Below, piece after piece: positions 1 to 10,837 of a stretch of DNA of 64,000 bases (position 1 is the stretch's first letter; every line of letters begins with the position of its first letter). Under the pieces are notes generated by a model. It saw nothing but the letters and a program-made list of their open reading frames with translations, searched no databases and was not told the origin of the DNA. The DNA comes from Rhypophila decipiens. Lineage: Eukaryota; Ascomycota; Sordariomycetes; Sordariales; Naviculisporaceae. The translations under genes and the position numbers were made by a program. The stretch is from NCBI GenBank assembly GCA_033297075.1, contig MU858055.1, positions 186,001 to 250,000 of the forward strand, given 5' to 3'.

Positions 1-366
1 GGAGATAGATATCAAGGTGGAAATAGGCTTAATGACTTTGACTTGGATCCGCTCAATCTCAAAACTGTCTACATAGGCAAAGATCGTCATCCGTCATTTG
101 CTCCGAGCTCATATATAAATAGTTCAGACATGCCAGACTTCAAACAATATAAATGGCCGACAACAAGACATGATGGGTTGCACAGTCAGTCCGTACCTGG
201 ATCAAACTACGTACATGGCGAGTGTGCTCGTCACACCACCATCTACCAACTTTTTTTTTGGGGGGGGGGGGGGGGGGGGGGGGGGCGAATATACCAAGAA
301 ACACATCTAAAACACTTAAAAAAACAAAAAACTTGGGTATTAAAACAAAAACATNNNNNNNNNNCC

Positions 367-427
<61 letters not shown>

Positions 428-1056
428 CCCCGGCCCCGCCGCCGCCCCCCCCCCCCCCCCCCCCCCCCCCCCACAGGCTCATATCCCTAGAAACACTGAG
501 AAGAGAGTTCACAAAAGATATATCGTGGGTCTTATCACATAATCATTAGAAATCCTGAGTGCTATAGCTACTAGTACAAAATAACACCAGCTGCCTGGTA
601 CACACGAGACAGTGAGATACAAAAATTCTATCAATCGCCCGTAAATCCAATAATACACGGCCGTGACCCTTACCCATACACCGAAAAGAGCTAAACAGAT
701 TGATATCCATAGCTCATGTATCCAACAGATATAGCCCATATACGTCCAATATCTCACTCCCAGGAATTTGCTTGTACCCTAGAGAAGGAGACAAAAAACA
801 AGCCGGACTTTATGACGCCCGCATGTGGCAAAACAAGGCAAGGCGTGCCTCAAAACTCGGCACCGAATCAGCCAGATTCCCCAGCATCTTGAAACCCAAA
901 TGACAGCCACCAGCAAAAAAGTCTCAGCGCCATATCCGCGGATCCAGCAATCTCCATGGACGGTCGGTAGAGCAGGGTATCTATCACAGATCCTACCAGT
1001 CATGACGACGGGTCCAGCCAAGGAGAACTAAAATATGTATGCGGATGATGAAAAGT
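1..1056. other. Left edge, no gene seen; poor-quality sequence
   Basis: No supported gene. The first half is dominated by homopolymers and an N gap (listed separately). The second half, about 480-1056, is unique sequence that probably includes the 3' untranslated region of the minus-strand AT-hook gene ending at 1057. Open frames through the poly-G/poly-C part only encode Gly or Pro runs and are artefacts. Confidence 0.7.
251..472. repeat. T9-G26 run, 10-N gap and poly-C runs
   Basis: Seen directly: nine T (251-259) followed by 26 G (260-285), about 69 nt of A-rich unique sequence, ten N (355-364), then 59 C (368-426), a short GC-rich interruption and 28 C (445-472). The N run marks an assembly gap. 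Homopolymers of this length are most easily explained by sequencing or gap-filling artefact, although a true G/C tract that broke the assembly is possible. Confidence 0.9.
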
Positions 1057-4000
1057 TTAGCAAAAGCTCAACTCATCAGCATCGCTCGACTCATGGCCCA
1101 AGTCCCAAACTCGGCCTCCTCTGCCCCGGTTACTACCCATCTTTGAAGTAGCAGTGGCAGCAGCAGCAGTAGTAGTCTCGCCCATTTTCATCTCTGGTAA
1201 TGAGGATCGAGGACGACCACGTGGACGACCTTTTTTCTTCCCACTAGTAGCATCGGTGCCCGTAGATGACGAACTTTTCAAAACCACTGCAATATTTGAG
1301 CTTGAACTGGAACAGGAACTCGATGACGCCCCTGCCGCCGTGGTTGACTTAGCACCACTACTAGTCTTCCTCCTCGGCTGCAGACTAAGTAATGAAGTTC
1401 TCGACGAGCCGACTTTTCGTACTTTGCTGATGGTACCGCTTCCAATGCTACCGCCCGAGAGACGCTTTTTGGTCTCCTTATGTCTCTGAGGACGGGTTGG
1501 ACTTGGAGTGTCAATGCAGAGCTCGTCGTCTAACGTAGTTGTAGTTGTGGAGGTGGCCGACCAGATGGAATGGCGTTTCGGAGACTCGGAATATGACGAG
1601 GAAGGCGGTGAGGACGGTAGTTTCAGCTGCTGGGGCTGCGATGTCGATCTCCTCGGGCGGCGGAGGCGGTTTGAGCTGAAAAGGTTCGCTAGTGCTGGTG
1701 AGGGTGTCTCTAATTCATCTTCAGCACCTTCTGCGGAGGCCATCTCTTTCTCGTCCTCAACGAAGTCGCTATCCTCGTCAGAGTGGGGTATTGATTCCTG
1801 GTACTCAGGCTGGTTGACTAGGGTCTCATTTGTCTCCTCCTCCTCCTCCTCCAGCTCTTCGCTCTCCTCGGCCTGGTTTGTTACGTCCCCGCCATCTGAG
1901 ACCATCTCCTCAGCCACTGATTCAGCACGGCAAGTTCCCGACGCCTCATCCTCGTCGTCTGTCTCATCATGGACTTCTCGGTAATCGGGCGCCTTGTTCC
2001 TTGTTTGGCGACCACCACGAGGAGGTGCAGTCTGGGGCACGCGGCGATCGCATGAACGCCGGGCGGCGCGCCTGGTTCGTCGTCTGGGAGGCACAGGGAC
2101 AGGGCTGACGTTAACCCATTCGCTGATTCCTTCGTCCCACCGGAACCCTCCAGCCAAGGGCGTTTCGTCAGGATTACTGGCACCAGCAGCGACCCTTTGT
2201 TGTTTCGCTTTGCTCGTGTTATGCCGCTGCCCTGTCGTCGCCATAGTCTTCTTCATTTTGGCCTTGAGATCCTCGGCAAAGGCGAGATCCCTCAAATCGC
2301 CCGTTTGGTCTGCCAAGCTGAAGGCGGCGTCCATTCGCAGCTTGTCGAATGGGTTACCGGGCAAATGCAGCTTCTCCAGCTCATCGCACAAACGAGCCAA
2401 GGACTCCGTCGGTGAGAGATGCGCTCCCCGACTGCAATAGTATGCTACCGAGCTCACAAACACTGCCGTCGCATCGCATTGCCGTGTCCACTCCTCGTGT
2501 CCTTTGTCCTTCCGAAGTCTCTCCCAGGCCGCGTGGACCCGCAAAAGTGAGGGCTCGGTCTTGAATATCAAATACGCGCACAAGTTAAGTAGATATGCGC
2601 CGATGTGTATGGGCTCTTGGCCCCTCAGGCAAGAGTCCACAATGAACTTGATTCGATTGCCCACCAGCTCAGTTCGTTCGGTGGACGAGGCCCCGTCCTG
2701 CAGTAAAAGTGTGATGGAAGTAAGTGCGGCGATCGCGCCAATGAGTGTGTTTTGTGCCTTGTCCCACGGCTGCTCGTCCTCCTTCATCCTCCCGGCAAGC
2801 CGCTCGCTGTTAGACACCAGAGTGCACATATTAGATAGTGTCGTAATGATGAAATCAATAACATCTTTTCGGTACTGCCTTTTGACCACCAATCCAGCCG
2901 TAGAGACCCAGAGTGCCTTGAACTCCTTTGTCAGAATCCACTTTGCTGGGAGCAACTCCATGGAAAGGAGTTCAGCCAACTTGGTGGCCAGGAATGGGGT
3001 CCCAGGGGCAGCCCGTTCATCGCAGATTTTGAGAATCCGCAGCGGATGCAGTCCTTCCGTGGTGAAGAGGCTATCGTCGGCTGTCATTGCCCTTGGGTAT
3101 GGCCTCTGGGTGTAGGCGTCGATCATGCCCACGCAGTCCATGAGCGGCATGTACTCCAGTGCTAATCGCAGCAAAAGGTCGGTGAACGCACCCTCGAATA
3201 GCTGCTCCTCGAGAATGGCCTCACGGATGAATCGGACACCGTGGGCTCGCACTACCGCGCAGAGGTGTCTCCAGCCGTCAGACACGCCATTGAACCCTTC
3301 GAGCTCGGTGTACACCTCGAATGAGATCTGCTTGTCGGACTTGATGCCTTGCTCTTGAGCGTCTTTTTGATCCCAGTACTCGAGCTCAGCGACGTAGTCG
3401 GGCACCTTGCGCAGACACATGGCGAGGAATGACTTGGGGGCGGCTGGTGATGGATACTTGGACGCTGAGGTGGATCGGAGCAAAGCATCGAAAGCATGAA
3501 AGATGGATTTGTAGAGGCCATGCCGTGCCGAGTCTGCCGACGCCTTGAGCTGAGCGAGTTCCACTTCGAAAGCGCATTTTCCTTTGGAGCAAGTTTGCTG
3601 GTGAGCACATCTGGTGCCGGACCCCGTGTTTGTCGTCCTTGGCTCCTCCTCAGAAGTGTGATCGTCCATTTGGCTACGGCCTGGAGGCGAGGATAGGGCG
3701 TGATTCTTGACGCGACGCAGAAAAGGGGTAGGCAGGACCACTTCTTGTCTCGAAGAGGCAGGCTTGGTGCATTGCACACGGCGGCGGCGGCTGCTCTGCG
3801 ATGGCTTCTGTGGAGTTGCGTCTTCCCAGTCTACATTTCGAGATGCCCTGCCCGAGTACTTCCTGCAGGGTCTCTTCTCGGGCCGGTAGCATGCCGAGTC
3901 GCTGGCATCACGTCTCCTTTTGGCGATGTTTGCGTTTGCGTCCTCCTGAGCAGCGAGAGACCTGCGCGCCTTGTCCTTTCTGAGGGAAGAGAGGTGTGTT

Positions 4001-4149
4001 AGCAACGGTCGGAGAAGTCTGTGACACCTTGTTGCTGTCCAGGGCTGAGTGGATGGCTGAGCCAAGTCGGAAGTAGTGCTTGTGTTGGCTGTGTTGTTGT
4101 GATGTAAGGATGCATGCCGGGTCCTAGAAGGTGATAATGAATAAGTCAT
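1057..4149 (-). CDS. AT-hook, acidic low-complexity nuclear-type protein (1030 aa), function unknown
   Basis: Single open frame of 1030 residues with an ATG at 4149. The N-terminal ~180 residues are basic and Ser/Arg-rich. Residues about 190-690 look globular and helical and match no family I can name. A short conserved-looking GGFRWDEGISEW segment follows, then a Glu/Asp-rich region (about 740-830) and a Ser/Thr-rich tail. Near residue 970 is a double AT-hook-like core (KKKGRPRGRPR), which binds the minor groove of AT-rich DNA in known proteins. Basic clusters suggest nuclear location. It is head to head with CLU1, with 882 bp between start codons. A chromatin-linked role is inference from the AT-hook alone. 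An undetected intron near the 5' end cannot be excluded. Confidence 0.8.
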   Translation of the reverse strand: MTYSLSPSRTRHASLHHNNTANTSTTSDLAQPSTQPWTATRCHRLLRPLLTHLSSLRKDKARRSLAAQEDANANIAKRRRDASDSACYRPEKRPCRKYSGRASRNVDWEDATPQKPSQSSRRRRVQCTKPASSRQEVVLPTPFLRRVKNHALSSPPGRSQMDDHTSEEEPRTTNTGSGTRCAHQQTCSKGKCAFEVELAQLKASADSARHGLYKSIFHAFDALLRSTSASKYPSPAAPKSFLAMCLRKVPDYVAELEYWDQKDAQEQGIKSDKQISFEVYTELEGFNGVSDGWRHLCAVVRAHGVRFIREAILEEQLFEGAFTDLLLRLALEYMPLMDCVGMIDAYTQRPYPRAMTADDSLFTTEGLHPLRILKICDERAAPGTPFLATKLAELLSMELLPAKWILTKEFKALWVSTAGLVVKRQYRKDVIDFIITTLSNMCTLVSNSERLAGRMKEDEQPWDKAQNTLIGAIAALTSITLLLQDGASSTERTELVGNRIKFIVDSCLRGQEPIHIGAYLLNLCAYLIFKTEPSLLRVHAAWERLRKDKGHEEWTRQCDATAVFVSSVAYYCSRGAHLSPTESLARLCDELEKLHLPGNPFDKLRMDAAFSLADQTGDLRDLAFAEDLKAKMKKTMATTGQRHNTSKAKQQRVAAGASNPDETPLAGGFRWDEGISEWVNVSPVPVPPRRRTRRAARRSCDRRVPQTAPPRGGRQTRNKAPDYREVHDETDDEDEASGTCRAESVAEEMVSDGGDVTNQAEESEELEEEEEETNETLVNQPEYQESIPHSDEDSDFVEDEKEMASAEGAEDELETPSPALANLFSSNRLRRPRRSTSQPQQLKLPSSPPSSSYSESPKRHSIWSATSTTTTTLDDELCIDTPSPTRPQRHKETKKRLSGGSIGSGTISKVRKVGSSRTSLLSLQPRRKTSSGAKSTTAAGASSSSCSSSSSNIAVVLKSSSSTGTDATSGKKKGRPRGRPRSSLPEMKMGETTTAAAATATSKMGSNRGRGGRVWDLGHESSDADELSFC

Positions 4150-5031
4150 TCTGAAGGATGCAAAGATGAGAGCTATTCATGGTTTTGCCAAAAATAATGA
4201 ATGAGTATCAAGAGCATTACGGCTTTGACATGGATTGCTACCAATTGTGTCCGCCTGTGGCAGTCAAGCATTCCTAATCCTGACGTTCGCCATTGTTTAC
4301 TTTAGTTGCTATTTACAGTCACCTCGCCTCCTCGCGTTTGTTGGACTCGTCCGGCTGCCATGCTGCACCCGGACCCCAGTCCCCAGGGGCCAAGGCCCAG
4401 CAGTGACCTGGCAGCTGGGGCTTGGAAGTGTCGCACAGCGGCACAACTTCCTCATCACGCTAAGGTGGCAGCTGGGTGGGTCACAGACTCGCAACTCCCC
4501 AGAGTGCTGCTTGCACTAAGACGAATCTGGAGAGCGATGCACCGTGACTTCCCCTTCCCATTGGACCGTTCTTTGCTTGTCGCCAGTTCCCGACTCGTGC
4601 CGAGCAAGAGCGTCGGACGACTGGGACGGTACGGGGGTACCTGACTCAAGCCCGGTTGCCAATCTAGGCGCATCATAGGATCATAGGGCCCAAGAAAAAA
4701 AAAGTTTACGAGACGGGTTTCGAGCTGTATTTTCTCAAATATCAACACCAGTACTTGTTCACTTCTATTTTCCCCCAGGCTTGGTTTTGACATTCTCAGA
4801 TCATCACATATCCAATTGGGGGTTCTTTTCTCTGACAATAATTGGAACTTGAGGACTTTTTCAATCCTTTTCTCGCATACGCCAAACGAGACCTCGTCTC
4901 TGTTTGTTGTCTTTTGGCTCCGCAAAATTTTCTTACCCAACGCCTCGGGACATTCGCAGTCTCACTTGTCTTGAACGCTTTTAATCACTTTCAACAATTG
5001 TTTTCTCTGTGCATATTAGGCACCTTTTACA
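4150..5031. promoter_or_regulatory. Shared upstream region of AT-hook gene and CLU1
   Basis: 882 bp between two divergent start codons, so it must hold both promoters and 5' leaders. CCAAT pentamers are visible near 4230 and 4810. The last ~200 bp before CLU1 is rich in T and C, as is common for fungal leaders. No coding capacity is supported: an apparent frame from 4842 to 5039 begins with TTG rather than ATG. Confidence 0.5.
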
Positions 5032-8000
5032 ATGGCTGAATCTACTGCTTCCGATAATTCGACACTGGTCTCGAACGGTACGACATTTCTTCCAGCAGAT
5101 CCCTTTGGAATGCTGATCCAGGAAGACTGACCCAGTATTGTTCTCATAGACCCGCCCGCTGGAACCGATCCCAAGGACAATGAGGTCGAGGAAGAACAGC
5201 TTGGAGGTGCGCTCGTGTTTACCCCTCTGTAGCTAACTGTCTAAACACCACTAATACCGAGGTCAAAACAGACAAGTCCTTCCCAGTCAAGATCGTCCTG
5301 CCTCACGGCGAAGAGCCCATTGAGCTTCAGATCCTACCGGAAGAACAAATCCACGAGATTCGCCAGTCGATTATCGAGCACCCCAACGCCGTCCGATACT
5401 CGTGTTTCCACTTGGAACACGCCGGTGAACGGATCAATGACTTCCACCAGGTCTCCGAGGTCCCCGAGCTCGCCGCCAACTCCGAGCTAACCCTGGTTGA
5501 GGATCCATACACCGAAAAGGAGGCAAGAATTCATTTTATTCGAATCCGTGACCTCATCGGAGCCGCCGGAGACCGAACGGACAGCATCCACGGCGTTCTT
5601 GCTGGCCTGTCCATCCATGATGGCCTGGTTGACGAATCTGCCGAGTCTTCTCAGGAAACAACCAAGGGAGCAGAGAACAAGACCGCCGAATCAATCAAAG
5701 AATACAATTTTGAGGCCCCGTCTTCCTTGTCGACGCTGCTGCCACGGAAAACTGACCCGCCGCCCAAGACGGTCACAATAATTGCCTTGTCCCCTTGGAA
5801 CCCCCCGCCTGCTCATTTGCGCCAGCAAGGACATTTGCTCTATCTGACTGTCAGAACAGCGGAAGGTACTGATTATAATATCACCGCGCACGTGGGAGGT
5901 TTTTATGTCAACGGCTGCGACACGAAAACTTTTGAGCCTAAACCCAGGCCAGTACCGATTCCGTCGGATGCTCCAAAAGAAATAAAAGAGGCGCATTCCC
6001 TCTTTTCTCTGCTCGAGATGATCTCACCCGGTTTCAAAGCAGAATACCAAAAGCTTCAGGAGTTCCAGAACCACAGAGACCCGCTTTCCACCTTCCAGAT
6101 AGGAAACGCCTTCCCTTCGGCACCCTGGATCGTCCCTCTGACAACATCGCCGCTCACTAAACATGTTTCCGACCCCGCTCGCTCACAAGAGCCTTATCTG
6201 CTCAACGGCATCGAGAACACGGATTCTCTCAGAGACTGGAATGAAGAATTCCAATCCGCAAAGGAACTCCCCAGAGAAGGGATGCAAGACAGAATCTTCA
6301 GGGAGCGGCTTCTTTCCAAGCTCTATGCTGACTACAATGATGCGGCTACTCGCGGAGCCGTGCTCGTCGCGCGCGGTGAAGTTGCCCCCCTCAATCCTAC
6401 TGAGGGCAGAGATGCACAGATCTTTGTGTACAATAATGTGTTTTACTCGTTTGGTGCCGATGGCGTCGACACCTTCAAGAGTGAGGGTGGTCACGAGGCA
6501 GCAAAGGTCGCTACTGGCAAAGATGTACTTGGCGTCAAGTTGGTCAACCAGCTGGATATCGAGGGTCTTTATACCCCAGGAACCGTCGTGGTGGACTATC
6601 TTGGCAAGAGGATTGTCGGCCAGAGTATCGTCCCCGGCATCTTCAAGCAGCCGGAACCTGGTGAGAATCAGATTCACTATGGTGCCCTGGATGGGAAGGA
6701 TGTGGTCGCCGCAGATGAGCGATTCGTTCCCGTCTTTAAAAAGCTTGCCGAGTCGTTGCACGTCAAGAAGCACCCGGTTTGGGACAAGGACGGCAAGAGG
6801 TTCGACCTGGAAGCCAGTGTCGAAATGAAGGGTCTTCTCGGGACCGACGGGCGGAAGTATGTGCTGGATCTCTACCGAATCACGCCCCTCGATAAGTGGT
6901 GGATGGATAAAGACCCCAAGGACGACCGACACAAATATCCGCACAGAATGACGGTTCTCCGGCTAGAGTTGGTGCAGAGCCTGTTCAAGGTTAAGAGGGC
7001 GGAATACATTGCTGAGCAGCTCAGGAATCGTGAGCTGTTGAAGAAGAAGGCCGAGACCAACGGAGAAGAGAAGAAAGAGGGCGACGAGAAGAAAGAGGGC
7101 GACGAGAAGAAAGAGGGCGACGAGAAGAAAGAAGGCCAAGAGAAGCCGGAAGAAAAGGTCGAGAGTGAGGAGCGCAACCCCGAGGAGAAGCCTGAAGATG
7201 AGGAGGTACCGAGAGTAGATATGGCTGGCTTCAAGTACTTCCTGAATCCCGATGCCTTCAGCGACCAGAAGCCACAGACCGACGAGGAGAAAGAGGAACT
7301 GATCAAAGACGAGAAAGACGTCGTTGAGGTTTGCCAATACCTGCACAAGGATGTCATCCCGACTCTTCTGAAAGAGCTGAGGGAGGCTGATATCAGTTTC
7401 CCCATGGATGGTCGATCACTCACGCGCCAGCTACACAACCGTGGTATCAACATGCGATACCTCGGCAGGCTCGCATCTCTCAGCGACGACGAAGACCGCC
7501 TCCGGTGCTTCCGTGACGTCTGTGTGCGCGAGATGATTGCTCGCTCGTTCAAGCATATCGCAGCAAAGTTTCTCAAGGAGCTTCCGCTGCCCCTCACATC
7601 TGCGTGCCTTGCCCATCTCCTCAACTGCCTTCTCGGGTACAGCCTGAACCCCAAGCCTGTGGCCCAGATTGACGAGAAGCTCAGGCAGATCTTCACAGGT
7701 GTTAATCTCAACTTTACTGAGGTGACCCCGGGAAGCCTGAGGGATGATGTCGCGTTGGAAACGGTTAGGCGATTCAGATATACTCTTCCAGACGAGTGGT
7801 GGGTCCAGATTCGGCCTCTGCAAATGCTGCGAGAAATCTCCCTCAAGCTCGGTCTCCAGCTCCAGGTGAAGGATTATGCTTTCACTGAAGCTGAAGCTGC
7901 TCAGAAAGATGCATCCAAGCCGCCTATTGCGGAGCCCCAGGTCCAAAAAGCCGGCGGACAAGGAGCGGGCGGAAACAAAGGCAAGAACAAGAAGAAAAAC

Positions 8001-8909
8001 AAAAAGGCCGGCGAAGGACCAGCTGGTAGCACCACTCCCTCCATCACCGTGCCCCATACCTTTATTCCTGATGACATTGTGAATGTGGTCCCCATCATCA
8101 AGGATTCCTGCCCACGAAGTGCTCTTGCTGAGGAGGCCTTGGACGCTGGACGGATCAGTATACTACAGAACGAGCGGAAACTCGGAGAGGACCTTCTCTT
8201 GGAGTCCTTGTCGCTTCATGAGCAAATCTACGGCCTCATCCACCCCGAGGTCGCGCAGATGTACCACACACTGTCTCAGTTGTATTATCAGATGGGACAA
8301 AAGGAGGCTGCAGTGGAACTGGCCAAGAAGGCCGTCATTGTTTCAGAGCGGACCGTAGGCGTCGACGCTTCTGAGACTGTGCTGAACTATCTCAACCTCA
8401 GTCTGTTCCTCCACCAAGATGGGAAGACCAAGGAGGCCCTCATCTACGCCAGGCACGCACTAGACCTGTGGAAGATCATTTACGGACCGGACCACCCAGA
8501 CACGATCACCACCATGAACAACTACGCCGTCATGCTGCAGAGCCTGCGGGAGTTCAAAGAATCCAAACGGTGGTTCGCGGAGGCTCTCCGCGTCTGCGAG
8601 ACCGTTCTTGGCGAAGGCACCGTTCACTCGGCAACTCTGCTGTTCCAGCTCGCCCAGGCCCAAGCTCTCGCTCAGGACACTGCTGAAGCCGTCAAGACGA
8701 TGAGGAAGAGTCGTGATATTTTCCAGGAGAAATTGGGTAAGGACGACAAAAACACCTTGGAAGCTCAGTACTGGCTCGAACAATTGACTACCAACGCCGT
8801 TCACCTTGCCAAACAAATTGCCAAACGAGACGCAGACGCCTTCAGACGGCAGAAATGGAAATTGCCAACTATGGACAAGTATAGCAAGAAGGATAACGAG
8901 AAAGCTTGA
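5032..8909 (+). CDS. CLU1: Clustered mitochondria protein CLU1/TIF31 (CluA), 1246 aa
   Basis: Three exons: 5032-5077, 5150-5206 and 5272-8909. Joining restores an unbroken frame starting MAESTASDNS and gives 1246 residues, normal for fungal CLU proteins (about 1250-1300). The N-terminal CLU_N ubiquitin-like part is about 35-115. The CLU domain is about 340-585 and the eIF3-p135-like region lies after it. TPR repeats occupy about 995-1175. A Lys/Glu repeat (KKEGDE, four near-copies) is at about 632-660 and a Lys/Gly-rich linker near 930. CLU proteins are cytosolic RNA-binding proteins. They keep mitochondria dispersed and bind mRNAs of nuclear-encoded mitochondrial proteins. In yeast the protein also associates with eIF3. 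Confidence 0.96.
7066..7140 (+). repeat. In-frame 18-bp tandem repeat in CLU1
   Basis: About four copies of an 18-bp unit reading gagaagaaagagggcgac encode repeated KKEGDE. The last copy has diverged (GGCCAA in place of GGCGAC). In-frame expansion would change only the charged linker between the CLU and p135-like regions. Confidence 0.85.
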
Positions 8910-10837
8910 AGTTGATGTCAACAGGACCAGCGCAAAGGACAGCGCCAATGGTATCAACAACGGCCGCTCTCCAATTCCAACGAAAGGCAGTGCCTGGGTT
9001 CTTTACATGTCCGTCTTTGTTCTTCAGCATTATGGCCATCATCAGTCGCCGGCGTTCTGGCTTGCCGGTTCATTGTATTAGTACATTGTATTGATGGCGA
9101 CCACATTGTTGCTGTGTCCCACACCTGTAAATATAGACTAAAAGGGGGTTGGCCGAGATTGAAGATGGCATGGAAGGCATACCGGGGCAGGCATCTCAAA
9201 GACTGCGGTTAGAGCACATTTTACACCACTCCTGTTTGCTTTTGCTCTGTTTGTTTTTATGCGATTTTAGACTCGGGGAAGCGAAGAAGGGTGAGCGGGG
9301 GAAAAGCAGCGACAGCGAAGGATTTCGTGGTCATTCGACTGTTCAAATTAGTACCATACACCACTCAGCGTATAACATTATATACACACATATTATCTTG
9401 CGAGCCTGATTCCAGTTTCATCACCTTGGTGACGATTATTTGTACCCCTATTCGTATTCAGCCCGAATTGGCCGAATGGGATAGACATGTGAGCGCATGG
9501 GCTGGGAGTTTGAAATGGAGAGAGTGGGAGAAAATACGCGTATGGGTACCTAGAATAAGTGCAGTGGCTCCCCTTCTGTCCATGGTACCTTTGAGATTAG
9601 CAGATTGTGAAGGAGACAGATGTCGGAAAAGACCAGAGGTTATTTCCAGCCTCCTTGTCGATGGCTGGAAGGGGCAAAAGTTTATGTGTTTGTTTTCCTC
9701 CGTTTGAGGACGAGGGGGTGGAACTAGGTTTACGAAGATAGACAAGCTTTCGGCACAAACGGCTGGGCTGGGAACATCTGTGCTTCATGGTCTCGAGTTC
9801 ACAACAAAAAAGAGAATGGCTGGGATGAAGGTTCGCAAAGTAAACAACAGTCTCCACGAAGAAAACAGGGCATGAAAAATCTGTCGCCAACGTTTAAAAG
9901 CCAGATTCACACCTCGGTGAATTCCTCACTACCTCTCTTCTCTCTTCCGGACGAACACCCGATTATACAATATACCATCTCCGTACAGAGTATGTACACG
10001 ACGGCGTTTCCCCTTCCATCACATATGATTCAGGGGGTCTCGAGAGAAAGCAACACTAACACGTTTTGCAAAGGTTTGCCATCAAACAATTGTTAGAGCT
10101 TGCATCCCCCAGCTCTCAACTCGAAAGCTCCAGACAATCCCCAGTGGCTGGTGTCAAAAGAAAGGTCATAGCGTCCAGTCGAGGGACGGCGGACGAACAA
10201 AGGCAAACAAAAATATCAAGGGAAGGTTCACGTGAACTCTCCACATTGGCCCACTTCTAATCTGAAAGTCAGAAGGTTGATTGGCCGGCTAGCTGGCCTG
10301 TGCCTGCTTCCGTGCACTTCGCGTGCCTTTCAGGTCGGGTACGCGAAAAGCTGGGATTTTGGAGGAAGCGTCGTGTGGTCAATTAAACAAATCAACCAAC
10401 TTCTCCCACCCCCTCCAAAAAAAAGGGGAAAAGAAGGAACCCAACCCATCCAAACAACAGAAATCGAGCCCCATCACATCAATTTTCACTTGTCAATATT
10501 TCATCATCTTTCAATTGGCTTCGGGCCACATTTTTATTTGCAGACACCAAAACCCGTCGGTCCCTTTCCAGCTTGCGACTGCACGGCGCGCGACGAGTCC
10601 TCAAAGACTTGGAGGAGCGAGAGTAATCCGTACACAAAGCTTTGTCGCAATCTCAAAAGGGCAACAAGCAAACTTGCGGCGCTCACCCCATCCAATCCGA
10701 TCCCAACATCGACACGCCGCCAACCTCCCCCACCTCTTTCTTCCATACAAAGCTGGCCCATCCATCGCCTTGCTCCTAAGCTACAGAAACCTATTTTGCG
10801 CATACGCCTGATGATCTAGCGCATCGACCCAGACAGC
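8910..10837. other. 1.9-kb intergenic region, no gene seen
   Basis: Contains the CLU1 3' untranslated region and the upstream region and leader of the forkhead gene. Short frames (at most about 195 codons near 10232-10819) have no recognisable content and uneven composition. The last 450 bp before the forkhead start is rich in C and A with poly-purine patches. No RNA gene or repeat was recognised. Confidence 0.6.

Noticed and set aside
43..549. 168-codon plus frame and matching minus frame through the homopolymers
   Set aside because: They encode poly-Pro and poly-Gly from C and G runs and cross the N gap; not a gene.
4842..5039. 65-codon frame overlapping the CLU1 start as an upstream open reading frame
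   Set aside because: It begins with TTG, not ATG, so it is not a credible upstream frame.
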